DNA of 64,000 nt, from NCBI RefSeq assembly GCF_023155095.1, contig NZ_JAKNDA010000002.1, positions 310,001-374,000 on the forward strand, in the 5' to 3' direction. Position 1 is the first letter of the stretch; each line of letters opens with the position of its first letter. The stretch comes from Idiomarina aminovorans (GTDB lineage: Bacteria; Pseudomonadota; Gammaproteobacteria; Enterobacterales; Alteromonadaceae). Shown here in pieces: positions 25,435 through 33,426 of the stretch. The notes under the pieces are model-generated. The model ran no database searches and had not been told where the DNA came from. It was given only the letters and a program-made list of their open reading frames with translations. The position numbers and the translations under genes were made by a program.

Positions 25435-26226
25435 ATGTTACTCACCACCTGGCTTTGGTGTATTGGCGGCGGTGCCGTGGCGGGTTTATTAGCCGGGTTG
25501 CTGGGTATTGGCGGTGGGTTAGTTATAGTACCGCTGCTTATTTACCTACTGCCTATTCTAGGTGTACCACCCGAGCTGGTCGTACCCAGTGCCATTGCCA
25601 CCAGCCTGGCTACCATTTGTATGACCACCGCCAGCGCCTCACGCGCTCATGCTAAACATGGGTTAATGGAAAACTTTTGGTTAATTAGAGTGCTGCCGGG
25701 CTTGTCCATTGGCGCAATGACCGGCGCGTTTCTGGTTACTGTTATTGACCCGGACTGGTTAAAGCGCATTTTCTCAATCGTCTTAATTTTATTGGCTATT
25801 CGCATGCTTTTTCCGCAAAAAACGGGCGAGCCGCTAACTTCTGTGTCTAAACGGCTGGTGGCGCTGGGCAGTTATAGTATTGGCACTATATCGGGTCTTG
25901 TCGGTATTGGCGGTGGAGCGCTGACAGTGCCGTTTTTAAGCCGTATGCGCCTGCCGGTGCGTCAGGCCATTGCTATTTCTTCGCTGGGCAGTTTTGTTAT
26001 CGGCTGCAGTTCGGTGGTGATGTTTATTCTGAATGGCTGGCTCTCAGGCCGGGAGACCGGGGCTTTTGGTTTAATCAATGTACCAGCCTGGGTCGGTATT
26101 TCCGTGGCCTCGGTGTTATTAGCGCCGTTGGGTGCTAAACTCGCGCACAAATTACCGGTCAAACAGTTGCAGCGAGTTTTTGCCGCGTTTTTAATACTGA
26201 TCGCCGTACAGCTCATTTTTAATTAA
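25435..26226 (+). CDS. TauE/SafE family permease
   Basis: A 263-residue integral membrane protein of the sulfite/organosulfonate exporter family, with about seven to eight helices. Two half-repeats each begin with a glycine-rich segment: [19 protein letters not shown] (residues about 14-32) and [19 protein letters not shown] (about 152-170), the hallmark of this family. Substrate unknown; anion export is the family role. It is inserted between ptsP and lgt, two bases after ptsP, so it is part of that operon. Confidence 0.9.
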   Translation: MLLTTWLWCIGGGAVAGLLAGLLGIGGGLVIVPLLIYLLPILGVPPELVVPSAIATSLATICMTTASASRAHAKHGLMENFWLIRVLPGLSIGAMTGAFLVTVIDPDWLKRIFSIVLILLAIRMLFPQKTGEPLTSVSKRLVALGSYSIGTISGLVGIGGGALTVPFLSRMRLPVRQAIAISSLGSFVIGCSSVVMFILNGWLSGRETGAFGLINVPAWVGISVASVLLAPLGAKLAHKLPVKQLQRVFAAFLILIAVQLIFN

Positions 26227-26249
26227 CCATAAAACAGGGAGTACAAGCA

Positions 26250-27047
26250 GTGCCGTCAAATGACTATTGGCAGTTTCCCGCCATCGACCCGGTAGCATTC
26301 AGCATTGGCCCGATAGATGTACATTGGTATGGAATAACTTACTTAGTCGCCTTTGCCTTTGCCTACTTATGGGGCATGCGTCAGACCAAAACCGACCCAA
26401 ACTGGAACAAAGACCAGTTTAGCGACTTGCTGTTCTGGAGCTTCATAGGCGTTATTCTTGGCGGACGAATTGGTTATACGCTGTTTTATCAATTCGATCG
26501 TTTTGTTGATAACCCCTTGTACCTGTTTTACATACACGAAGGGGGTATGTCTTTCCACGGTGGTCTGCTGGGCGTTATGGCAGCTATGTATCTTTATGCC
26601 CGCAAAAAAGCGCGCACTTTTTTACAAGTGGGAGACTTTGTTGCGCCGTTAGTGCCCATGGGTCTGTTTTTCGGTCGCATTGGTAACTTTGTTAACGGCG
26701 AGCTTTGGGGCCGCGCAGCCGAAGTGCCCTGGGCCATGTACTTTCCCAGTGGTGGATCGGTGGCGCGACATCCGTCGCAATTATACGAAGCTTTGTTAGA
26801 AGGCCTGCTGCTATTTGCTGTTATTATCTGGTTCCAGCGTAAACCCCGTGGTGTTGGTGCGGTCAGCGGCTTGTTCCTGCTGGGCTACGGTATAGCCCGC
26901 TTTATTGTTGAGTTCTTCCGCGAACCCGATGCCCACTTAGGCCTGCTGTCGCTGGGTATGTCTATGGGTCAATGGCTGACAATCCCCATGATCATCCTGG
27001 GTGTCATTTTGATGATGCGTGCGAAGAAACAACCACCTGCGGGCTGA
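26250..27047 (+). CDS. lgt: Prolipoprotein diacylglyceryl transferase
   Basis: Transfers diacylglycerol from phosphatidylglycerol to the lipobox cysteine of prolipoproteins, in the inner membrane. It has 265 residues and about seven helices. Signature [17 protein letters not shown] and the Lgt motif [22 protein letters not shown] (arginine and asparagine of the active site) are present, as is the C-terminal [15 protein letters not shown]. The start is GTG at 26250 with AGGGAG upstream. Confidence 0.96.
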   Translation: MPSNDYWQFPAIDPVAFSIGPIDVHWYGITYLVAFAFAYLWGMRQTKTDPNWNKDQFSDLLFWSFIGVILGGRIGYTLFYQFDRFVDNPLYLFYIHEGGMSFHGGLLGVMAAMYLYARKKARTFLQVGDFVAPLVPMGLFFGRIGNFVNGELWGRAAEVPWAMYFPSGGSVARHPSQLYEALLEGLLLFAVIIWFQRKPRGVGAVSGLFLLGYGIARFIVEFFREPDAHLGLLSLGMSMGQWLTIPMIILGVILMMRAKKQPPAG

Positions 27048-27054
27048 CGCGGGA

Positions 27055-27089
27055 TATAGCCTGACATTCATGTCAGGTGAGATGCTACG
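27055..27089. repeat. REP-like 30-bp palindrome, copy after lgt
   Basis: TAGCCTGACATTCATGTCAGG followed by TGAGATGCTACG. The stem is CCTGACAT/ATGTCAGG. It belongs to a dispersed family with consensus GTAGCCTGACGT-ACGTCAGGTGAGATAC, placed directly after genes. Confidence 0.75.
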
Positions 27090-27135
27090 CTGACCCACAT
27101 AATTTGCTTATTTTTGCATAGGCTTCCACGGGCAA

Positions 27136-27180
27136 TATCGCACCTGATGCAATAGCATCAGGCTACAGCATCAGGTACGA
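27136..27180. repeat. REP-like palindrome, inverted and diverged copy before thyA
   Basis: On the minus strand this reads GTAGCCTGATGCTATTGCATCAGG then TGCGATA, the same family as the copy at 27055 in opposite orientation. An extra half-unit AGCATCAGGTACGATA follows. The pair fills most of the lgt-thyA gap of 169 bases. Confidence 0.68.
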
Positions 27181-27216
27181 TATGAAACATTACGCACAAC
27201 AAAATCTGCACAAACA

Positions 27217-28068
27217 ATGAAACAATATTTAGAGCTGTGTCGCCGCATTGTCGACGAAGGTATCTGGGTTAAAAATGAACGTACAGGCATTAATTGTCTA
27301 ACGGTCATAAACGCCGATTTAGAGTACGATGTTGCCAACAACCAATTCCCGCTCATTACCACTCGAAAAAGCTATTACAAGTCAGCTATTGCTGAACTTT
27401 TAGGTTACCTGAGAGGCTACGATAGTGCCGCTCAGTTTCGTGATATTGGTTGCAAAACCTGGAGCGCCAATGCCAATGAAAACCAAGCCTGGTTAAATAA
27501 CCCGAACCGCAAAGGCGAAGACGATATGGGGCGGGTATATGGGGTACAGGGCAGGTCATGGCAAAAACCTGACGGAAGTCACTTAGATCAGTTGAAAAAA
27601 GTGATAAACAATCTGTCAAAAGGCATTGATGATCGGGGAGAAATAGTAACCTTCTATAACCCGGGTGAGTTTGAACTCGGTTGTTTGCGCCCTTGCATGC
27701 ATACTCATAATTTTTCCTTGTTAGGTGACACGCTTTACCTAACCTCATATCAGCGCAGTTGCGATGTCCCGCTGGGGCTTAACTTTAATCAAATTCAGTG
27801 CTTTGTTCTTTTAGCTTTGGTGGCACAAATTACCGGACACAAGTCGGGTAAGGCCTACCACAAAATAGTGAACGCTCACATTTACGAAAACCAGCTTGAG
27901 CTAATGCGTGATGTTCAACTGAAGCGCGAGCCTTTTCCTTCGCCGCAATTGCACATTAACCCTGAGATAAAATCTTTGGAAGACATTGAAACCTGGGTCA
28001 GCAAAGACGATTTCACTGTCAACCGCTACCAATGTCACGACCCCATTAAATACCCCTTTGCCGTGTAA
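27217..28068 (+). CDS. thyA: Thymidylate synthase ThyA
   Basis: Methylates dUMP to dTMP using methylene-tetrahydrofolate and releases dihydrofolate, which FolA recycles. The 283 residues match the longer Vibrio/Alteromonas-type ThyA. Seen: [35 protein letters not shown], the catalytic cysteine in [14 protein letters not shown] (about residue 158), and [18 protein letters not shown] with the nucleotide-binding RSCD. Confidence 0.95.
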   Translation: MKQYLELCRRIVDEGIWVKNERTGINCLTVINADLEYDVANNQFPLITTRKSYYKSAIAELLGYLRGYDSAAQFRDIGCKTWSANANENQAWLNNPNRKGEDDMGRVYGVQGRSWQKPDGSHLDQLKKVINNLSKGIDDRGEIVTFYNPGEFELGCLRPCMHTHNFSLLGDTLYLTSYQRSCDVPLGLNFNQIQCFVLLALVAQITGHKSGKAYHKIVNAHIYENQLELMRDVQLKREPFPSPQLHINPEIKSLEDIETWVSKDDFTVNRYQCHDPIKYPFAV

Positions 28069-28087
28069 TAGTTAACCTGAACCCGGT

Positions 28088-28136
28088 GTAGCCTGACGTA
28101 AACGTCAGCCTACATCAATAGCTTCAGGCTATAGCT
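28088..28136. repeat. REP-like palindrome after thyA
   Basis: GTAGCCTGACGTAAACGTCAG, then CCTACATCAATAGCTTCAGGCTATAGC, a double hairpin of the same 30-bp family. The right part supplies the stop codon of the degraded HTH gene on the minus strand. Confidence 0.7.
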
Positions 28137-28394
28137 TATGGTTAACCGCCTTGGCGCTAAGCCGGAGTCCGGCGGGAGCAAGCAGTTTTTCGACGATAGA
28201 TAAACGCGGGTCGGTCTTGCCTTTTTCAATGTCGCACAATGTTCTATCGGCCACACCAAGAAACTTGGCGTAATGAGCCTGATTAAGACCATATAAGTTC
28301 GTTCTGATTTTCTTAATTGCAGTCCCGAGAGAGATATTGCCTCTTCTATATCGTTTATTATCGCTCTGCGTTCTTCTATCGATAAATCATCCAT
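28129..28394 (-). pseudogene. HipB-like/XRE antitoxin, frameshifted at a (TC)4 tract
   Basis: The start codon at 28394 opens MDDLSIEERRAIINDIEEAIS, but the helix-turn-helix domain is in another frame: SLGTAIKKIRTNLYG, then LNQAHYAKFLGVADRTLCDIEKGKTDPRLSIVEKLL in two consecutive parts of one segment ending at the stop at 28129. Removing one TC from the (TC)4 tract (plus-strand GAGAGAGA, 28327-28334) joins both into a normal protein of about 87 residues. The start overlaps the upstream remnant's stop (ATGGATGA), as in toxin-antitoxin operons. The 94-residue frame that simply continues from the ATG lacks any family sequence after residue 22. Confidence 0.7.
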
Positions 28395-28586
28395 GGTCTA
28401 CACCGAAATCTGCTAATTTACTGTCAAGTTTGTTAAAACCAATAGCAGGGAATTCCAGTATTTCGCGAGGACAACCATGTTGTTCTAATAAAACAGGAAC
28501 ATTAACTAACCTTTCCGCCCAAAGCTGATGTTGGCAGCGTCCCACCATTTTCTTTTGTTAAATAGCTGAAGCGTTACGTTTTTCAT
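28387..28586 (-). pseudogene. HipA-like toxin remnant
   Basis: Two short overlapping frames. The first (28506-28586, 26 codons) begins MKNVTLQLFNKRKWWDAANI, which resembles the N-terminus of HipA-family proteins of the type M-x-x-VTLQ...W-DAA. The second (28387-28548, 53 codons) reads VNVPVLLEQHGCPREILEF and FNKLDSKLADFGVDHG up to a TGA that overlaps the antitoxin start. A 1-base shift would join them, giving only about 68 residues against about 300-430 for a HipA, so most of the toxin has been lost. The HipA assignment rests on a short match and is tentative. Confidence 0.4.
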
Positions 28587-28734
28587 TAATAATCCGGTTG
28601 TTTGTTGCTGTTTATTGGCAGTATTAGCTCATAAATCGGAATCAAACTGCCGCCGCCGGACGTTCACATACATGGCGCTAAACGGCACCATAGGTTAAAC
28701 TAAAAGTATATTTTATGATCGGAGCCTGAAGCCT

Positions 28735-29757
28735 ATGACGCTAAAAGTTACCTTGTGTGATGATTCAAAAATGGCGCGTAAGCAGCTATTGCGAACCTTG
28801 CCGGATGACTGGGATGCCGAAGTGCATCAGGCTGAGCACGGTGAGCAAGCGCTTACTTGTGTCCGTGAAGGCCAAGCTGAGGTGTTGTTTCTGGACTTGA
28901 ATATGCCGGTAAAAGACGGCTACGAAACCCTGCAAGCTATAAAGCAAGAGCAACTGGAAAGCCTGGTTATTGTGGTGTCCGGTGATATTCAGCCCGAAGC
29001 GCAAAAACGGGTACAGGCTTTAGGTGCCATGGCTTTTGTGAAAAAGCCCATGAAGGTCGAGGAAGTTCAGACCTTATTGCAACAATTTGGTTTGTACCAG
29101 CCGGCAGGCGGACAACTTAAACTTGCCGGTGAGCAAAGTCAGGCTCCGGGGAATCCGCTCGATGTGTACCGCGAGGTGTCCAACGTGGCAATGGGCCAGG
29201 CCGGTGATCACTTAGCCCGGGTGCTGGACACCTTTATTGAATTACCCGTGCCCAATGTCAATTTTATTGCCCCGTCAGAATTGCACATGACCATTGAGTC
29301 CATTGATGCCAAACAGCAGGTGGCCGCAGTCAGTCAGGGTTTCTCGGGCAGTGGTATTTTGGGTGAGGCACTCACTTTATTTAACGAGGCTGCGATTGAC
29401 GATATTGGCACATTACTGGGCAGCAAACTGGGCGAAACTGGCTCGGTGAAGCAACAGCGTATTGAATCACTGATGGACGTTGCCTCGATTTTATCGTCTG
29501 CCTGCTTAAATGGTTTAGGCCAGCAGTTGCACGTAGAGTTTGTGGCATCACAGCCGGTACTTTTAGGTGAGAACCAGTCCATGCGCGATTTAATAAAGCA
29601 TGGTGAGCAGCGTTGGCAAAAAATTCTGGCCATAGAAATTGGTTATCAGTTGCCGGAACACAAACTGTCGTTTGATTTATTGTTGCTGTTCCCTGCTGAC
29701 GCGGTAAAAATTCTTGATCAGCAATTGGCACACTGGCTGCAAGGAGACGACGAATGA
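28735..29757 (+). CDS. CheY-like receiver fused to a CheC/CheX-type phosphatase domain
   Basis: A 340-residue fusion. The receiver (residues 1-122) has CDDSK, phospho-acceptor D in LFLDLNMPVKDG (about residue 54), VSGD and a lysine in FVKKPMK. The C-terminal domain (about 145-340) has one perfect CheC/FliY/CheX active motif, D-x3-E-x2-N-x22-P, in DVYREVSNVAMGQ...VP. A second, degenerate copy reads SLMDVASILSSACLNGL, with D for E and S for N. It probably removes phosphate from a receiver, perhaps its own. It overlaps the next gene by 4 bases (ATGA). No chemotaxis operon is adjacent. Confidence 0.88.
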   Translation: MTLKVTLCDDSKMARKQLLRTLPDDWDAEVHQAEHGEQALTCVREGQAEVLFLDLNMPVKDGYETLQAIKQEQLESLVIVVSGDIQPEAQKRVQALGAMAFVKKPMKVEEVQTLLQQFGLYQPAGGQLKLAGEQSQAPGNPLDVYREVSNVAMGQAGDHLARVLDTFIELPVPNVNFIAPSELHMTIESIDAKQQVAAVSQGFSGSGILGEALTLFNEAAIDDIGTLLGSKLGETGSVKQQRIESLMDVASILSSACLNGLGQQLHVEFVASQPVLLGENQSMRDLIKHGEQRWQKILAIEIGYQLPEHKLSFDLLLLFPADAVKILDQQLAHWLQGDDE

Positions 29758-30173
29758 TAGATGACATGGACGAGCTGCACAGCAAGCTGAGTATTCTGGG
29801 CGCCATTGATGTTGGCATTGTGGTGGTTGATAACGACAACAACATTCAGATGTGGAATGAATTTATGCAGAACCACAGCGGTCTTCGGCCCAGCGAAGTG
29901 CGCGACAAAAACTTATTTCGTTGTTGTGCAGATATCGATGAAGCCTGGTTTCAGCGTAAAATAGACCGTGTACGGCAGTTAAATTCCCGGGTGTTTATTA
30001 CCTGGCAGCAGCGCCCATATGTGTTTCGTTTTCGCCATAGCCGGCCCATAAGCGGTCAGAGCGAGTGGATGTATCAAAACGTGACCTTAATTCCGCTGAA
30101 AAACCCACGCGGTGAAGTGCATCAGGTGGGCATTATTATTTACGATGTGAGTGAACAACCCAGTCATGAATGA
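29754..30173 (+). CDS. Single PAS-domain protein
   Basis: A 139-residue PAS protein: SILGAIDVGIVVVDNDNNIQMWNEFMQNHSG at the start and VTLIPLKNPRGEVHQVGIIIYDVSEQ at the end are the opening and closing strands of the fold. It has no output domain. Translational coupling to the CheY-CheC fusion makes it a likely sensor or adaptor for that protein. No cofactor-binding residue can be named. Confidence 0.82.
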   Translation: MIDDMDELHSKLSILGAIDVGIVVVDNDNNIQMWNEFMQNHSGLRPSEVRDKNLFRCCADIDEAWFQRKIDRVRQLNSRVFITWQQRPYVFRFRHSRPISGQSEWMYQNVTLIPLKNPRGEVHQVGIIIYDVSEQPSHE

Positions 30174-30942
30174 AGTACCGGATCAGCGCTTTGGTGGTGT
30201 CAGCCGTGTTTACGGGCAACCGTCGTTAACGCATTTTCAGCGCTTGCATATTGTGGTTGCCGGGCTTGGCGGTGTGGGCTCCTGGGCGGTGGAAGCACTG
30301 GCCCGAACCGGCATTGGCAAGCTGACACTCATTGACTTAGACGATGTCTGCACCACCAATATTAACCGTCAGCTACCGGCCACTGATGACACCATTGGTC
30401 AGCTGAAAACCGAGGTATTGGCGCAGCGGGTCAAAGCCATTAACCCCAACTGTGAAGTTCGCGTTATTGATGACTTTTTGCTGCCGGAAAACTTTGAAGA
30501 ATACTTAACCGGTGCCGATGCCGTGCTCGACGCTATAGACAGTGTCAACACCAAAGCGGCCTTAGTGGCCTGGTGCAAACGCCGGAAATTACGTTTACTG
30601 GTGTGTGGCGGTGCCGGCGGTCAGATAGACCCCGGTATGATCCGGGTGGGGGATCTCGCCAAAGCCAAACAAGACCCCCTGCTGGCTAAAGTGCGCTCAC
30701 AACTGCGCCGTGACTATGGCTTTTCCAAAAATCCCAAACGAAAATGGGGGGTCGACTGTGTGTACTCCGAAGAACAACTGCGTTACCCGGTTATTTCCGG
30801 TGAGCAGGAAGGCGAAGTAACACTACAAAAACCCGGCTCCGGCTCCATGCGCATGGACTGCAGCTCCGGCTTCGGCGCCGCCATGGTGGTTACCTGCAGC
30901 TTCGCTATGCAAGCTACCGCTGTTTTGTTGAAAAAAGTGTAA
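30166..30942 (+). CDS. tcdA: tRNA threonylcarbamoyladenosine dehydratase TcdA (CsdL)
   Basis: Converts t6A37 in tRNA to the cyclic form ct6A in an ATP-dependent reaction. The 258-residue reading starts at the ATG in MNEVPDQRFGGVSRVYG; a GTG five codons upstream is less likely. The E1-like fold shows the nucleotide motif VVAGLGGVGSWAVEALARTGIG, DLDDVCTTNINRQ and the CGGAGGQIDP segment. It overlaps the PAS gene by 8 bases. Its sulfur-relay partner CsdE is close by in convergent orientation. Confidence 0.92.
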   Translation: MNEVPDQRFGGVSRVYGQPSLTHFQRLHIVVAGLGGVGSWAVEALARTGIGKLTLIDLDDVCTTNINRQLPATDDTIGQLKTEVLAQRVKAINPNCEVRVIDDFLLPENFEEYLTGADAVLDAIDSVNTKAALVAWCKRRKLRLLVCGGAGGQIDPGMIRVGDLAKAKQDPLLAKVRSQLRRDYGFSKNPKRKWGVDCVYSEEQLRYPVISGEQEGEVTLQKPGSGSMRMDCSSGFGAAMVVTCSFAMQATAVLLKKV

Positions 30943-30963
30943 TTTGTCGGTGAGCACGACCGG

Positions 30964-31072
30964 CGGTTACAGGAGCTAATGCGGAGGTGTGCAGCGCCAA
31001 GGATGGCGCTGCCCAAGCCCTACAGGGATGTATTCACAGGTGTCCTCCGCAGTAGCTCCTATAACCTCAGCG
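30964..31072. repeat. Structured repeat type A, copy 2 (inverted)
   Basis: Core TGTGCAGCGCCAAGGATGG, CAAGCCCTACAGGGATGTAT and flanking GCGGAGG/CCTCCGC are the reverse complement of the element at 4383-4512. The outer arms GGTTACAGGAGCTAATGCGGAGG pair with CCTCCGCAGTAGCTCCTATAACC. It lies exactly between convergent tcdA and csdE and touches the csdE stop, so it may act as a two-way transcription end. Confidence 0.82.
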
Positions 31073-31435
31073 CTCATTCACAACCCGCTGCTTCAGAGTT
31101 TTGGCGACTTGGTACAGGCCGTTGCTGCGCGAAGGGCTTAAGGCGTTGTCCAGGCCTTCCGCGCAGTAAAAGGCGTCAATGTCAAAGGCAGCTATTTCAT
31201 CTACTGAGCAGCCATCCAGCCGCTGCTGCAATAAAGCGAGCAAGCCACGCACAATACGGGACTCCGAATCAAAGCGAATCACCACCGCCTCTGCATTAGA
31301 AGTATCCAGCCACAGCCACACTTTGGCCTCGCAGCCACCCACCAGATAATCGTCAGCGCGACATTCGGCCGGATATTCTGGTAGACTTCTGGCTTGTTGA
31401 ACTAAATGACGAAAAAGCTGTTCCCAGCTGGCCAT
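31067..31435 (-). CDS. csdE: SufE/CsdE-type sulfur acceptor
   Basis: A 122-residue member of the SufE family, which takes persulfide sulfur from a cysteine desulfurase. The acceptor cysteine is in LVGGCEAKVWLWLDT (about residue 34), followed by FDSESRIVRGLLALL and FDIDAFYCAEGLDNALSPSRSNGL, typical of the family. In E. coli csdA, csdE and csdL (tcdA) are linked; here the csdE and tcdA parts are kept side by side while no desulfurase lies nearby. The csdE rather than sufE name follows that linkage. Confidence 0.85.
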   Translation of the reverse strand: MASWEQLFRHLVQQARSLPEYPAECRADDYLVGGCEAKVWLWLDTSNAEAVVIRFDSESRIVRGLLALLQQRLDGCSVDEIAAFDIDAFYCAEGLDNALSPSRSNGLYQVAKTLKQRVVNER

Positions 31436-31478
31436 GTAAACTCTCCCTTACGGCAATAGAGTTTTATTCTCCCATAAC

Positions 31479-31507
31479 TTGTGAGATCGACGCCAGTCTA
31501 GGATAAT
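31479..31507 (+). promoter_or_regulatory. Sigma-70-type promoter of etfBA
   Basis: TTGTGA (-35), 17-base spacer, GATAAT (-10), about 50 bases before the etfB start codon. Confidence 0.6.
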
Positions 31508-31559
31508 GGCACCATAATAAAGACCAATATTGAGAACATTCCAGAAAAAGGAAGACAAC

Positions 31560-32309
31560 ATGAAAATACTTGTCGCGGTTAAGCGCGTCATTGACTACAA
31601 CGTCAAGGTGCGAGTTAAACCAGATCAGTCCGATGTCGATTTGGCGAACGTCAAAATGGCACTCAACCCATTCTGCGAAATCGCTGTAGAAGAAGCCGTA
31701 CGCTTGAAAGAAGCGGGCACTGCAGACGAAGTTGTGGTGGTTTCTATTGGCCCGAAAGCGGTACAGGAACAGTTGCGCACTGCGCTGGCGCTAGGTGCTG
31801 ACCGCGCCATTCAGGTTGAAACCGATAACATGCCGGACTCTTTATCCGCTGCCAAAATCTTAAAAGGTGTGGTAGAGAAAGAAGAGCCGGACATGGTTAT
31901 TCTGGGTAAACAGTCTATCGACTCAGACAACAACCAAACCGGCCAAATGCTGGGTGCTTTAACTGGCATGCCGCAGGGTACTTTCGCGTCGAAAGTGGAA
32001 ATGAACGACGGCTTTGTTAACGTTATTCGTGAAATCGATGGTGGCCTGCAAACGGTTAAATTGAGCCTGCCGGCGGTTGTGACTACCGATTTACGGTTGA
32101 ACGAACCGCGCTACGCGTCGCTGCCAAACATTATGAAAGCCAAACGTAAACCACTGGAAACCACCACCCCGGACGAGCTGGGTGTGGAAGTCAAGCGTAC
32201 GATTAAGCTGCTGAAAGTTGAAACGCCTGCTGAACGTAGTGCCGGCGTAAAAGTAGCCGATGTAGATGAGCTGGTCGATAAACTGAAAAACGAGGCGAAA
32301 GTATTATGA
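31560..32309 (+). CDS. etfB: Electron transfer flavoprotein beta subunit
   Basis: Accepts electrons from acyl-CoA and related dehydrogenases and passes them, with EtfA, to ETF-ubiquinone oxidoreductase. The 249-residue reading from [17 protein letters not shown] is chosen; AAAAGGAAG precedes this ATG, and the ten codons upstream are not family sequence. The ETF-beta signature [26 protein letters not shown] (given here in part) and [18 protein letters not shown] are present. Confidence 0.96.
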   Translation: MKILVAVKRVIDYNVKVRVKPDQSDVDLANVKMALNPFCEIAVEEAVRLKEAGTADEVVVVSIGPKAVQEQLRTALALGADRAIQVETDNMPDSLSAAKILKGVVEKEEPDMVILGKQSIDSDNNQTGQMLGALTGMPQGTFASKVEMNDGFVNVIREIDGGLQTVKLSLPAVVTTDLRLNEPRYASLPNIMKAKRKPLETTTPDELGVEVKRTIKLLKVETPAERSAGVKVADVDELVDKLKNEAKVL

Positions 32310-33235
32310 GCATCTTAGTGGTAGCAGAACACGACAATAACGCGGTTGATCCTTCAACCCTGAAAACGTTAGCCGCTGCACAGCAAATCGGTGGCGACAT
32401 CGAGGTACTGGTTGCCGGTAAAGGGTGCTCAACCGTTGCTGAAAACATTGCAAAAGCTGACGGCGTGAAAAAAGTGGTTTTAGCTGATAACGACGCTTAC
32501 GAGCATCTGTTGGCCGAAAACATCGCTGATCTGGTTGCCGACTTCGGTAAAGGCTACAGCCACATTCTGGCCCCCGCCACCACCACTGGTAAAAACTTTA
32601 TGCCGCGTGTGGCAGCCTTGTTAGACGTAGCTCAGGTTTCAGACATTATCTCGGTAGAAAGTGACGACACCTTTAAGCGTCCAATTTACGCCGGTAACGC
32701 CATTGCCACCGTGCAGTCAGAAGATGAAATCAAAGTCATCACTGTGCGCGCAACCGCTTTTGACGGCGTTGCAGAGGAAGGCGGTAGTGGCGACGTTGAG
32801 AGTATCGACGCCGTATTTAACAACGAAAAATCGGAATTTGTGGGTGAACAGCTGGCAGAATCTGAACGTCCTGACCTGACTGCAGCCGAAATCGTTATTT
32901 CGGGTGGTCGTGGTATGCAGAACGGCGAAAACTTCCACCTGCTGGAAGACGTTGCCGACAAACTGGGTGCTGCCGTAGGTGCATCACGTGCCGCTGTCGA
33001 CGCGGGCTTTGTACCCAACGACATGCAGGTAGGTCAAACCGGAAAAATTGTGGCACCACAGCTTTATGTTGCGGTCGGTATCAGCGGTGCTATTCAGCAC
33101 TTAGCGGGCATGAAAGACTCTAAAGTCATCGTGGCTATTAACAAAGACGAAGAAGCGCCAATTTTTCAGGTGGCGGACTACGGTTTAGTGGCTGATTTAT
33201 TCGAGGTACTACCAGAATTAAACAGTAAACTGTAA
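32306..33235 (+). CDS. etfA: Electron transfer flavoprotein alpha subunit
   Basis: FAD-binding partner of EtfB; 309 residues. C-terminal FAD domain: [53 protein letters not shown] and [18 protein letters not shown] are the conserved FAD contacts. It overlaps etfB by 4 bases (ATGA). This ETF pair, with no dehydrogenase next to it, serves fatty- and amino-acid oxidation generally. Confidence 0.96.
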   Translation: MSILVVAEHDNNAVDPSTLKTLAAAQQIGGDIEVLVAGKGCSTVAENIAKADGVKKVVLADNDAYEHLLAENIADLVADFGKGYSHILAPATTTGKNFMPRVAALLDVAQVSDIISVESDDTFKRPIYAGNAIATVQSEDEIKVITVRATAFDGVAEEGGSGDVESIDAVFNNEKSEFVGEQLAESERPDLTAAEIVISGGRGMQNGENFHLLEDVADKLGAAVGASRAAVDAGFVPNDMQVGQTGKIVAPQLYVAVGISGAIQHLAGMKDSKVIVAINKDEEAPIFQVADYGLVADLFEVLPELNSKL

Positions 33236-33426
33236 TTTTTTTCGTACGTTTTTTGTACTCTTAAATCGCTGCTGGCGCCCTATTTTAAGCGTCAGTAGCG
33301 ACACTTTCCCGCATTTTTTCCAACAACTTGTTATATTTTTGTGTTCTTACACTTGCATATTTTTAACTCATCGGACATGATTCAAGCATAACCGCCAAAC
33401 AAGTTTAAAGGATTAGGTGGCTCACC

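Noticed and set aside
28387-28389. TGA between the 53-codon remnant and the HTH frame as a selenocysteine or readthrough codon
   Set aside because: The TGA overlaps an ATG in the usual coupled-gene pattern and no selenocysteine element was recognised.
28110-28394. 94-residue minus-strand frame starting MDDLSIEERR as an ordinary gene
   Set aside because: Only its first 22 or so residues make sense; the helix-turn-helix continues in another frame, so it is described as a frameshifted antitoxin.
33236-33426. Regulatory RNA in the etfA to DUF1302 gap
   Set aside because: AT-rich with no clear hairpin plus T run beyond ordinary promoter-like sequence; nothing supportable was found.
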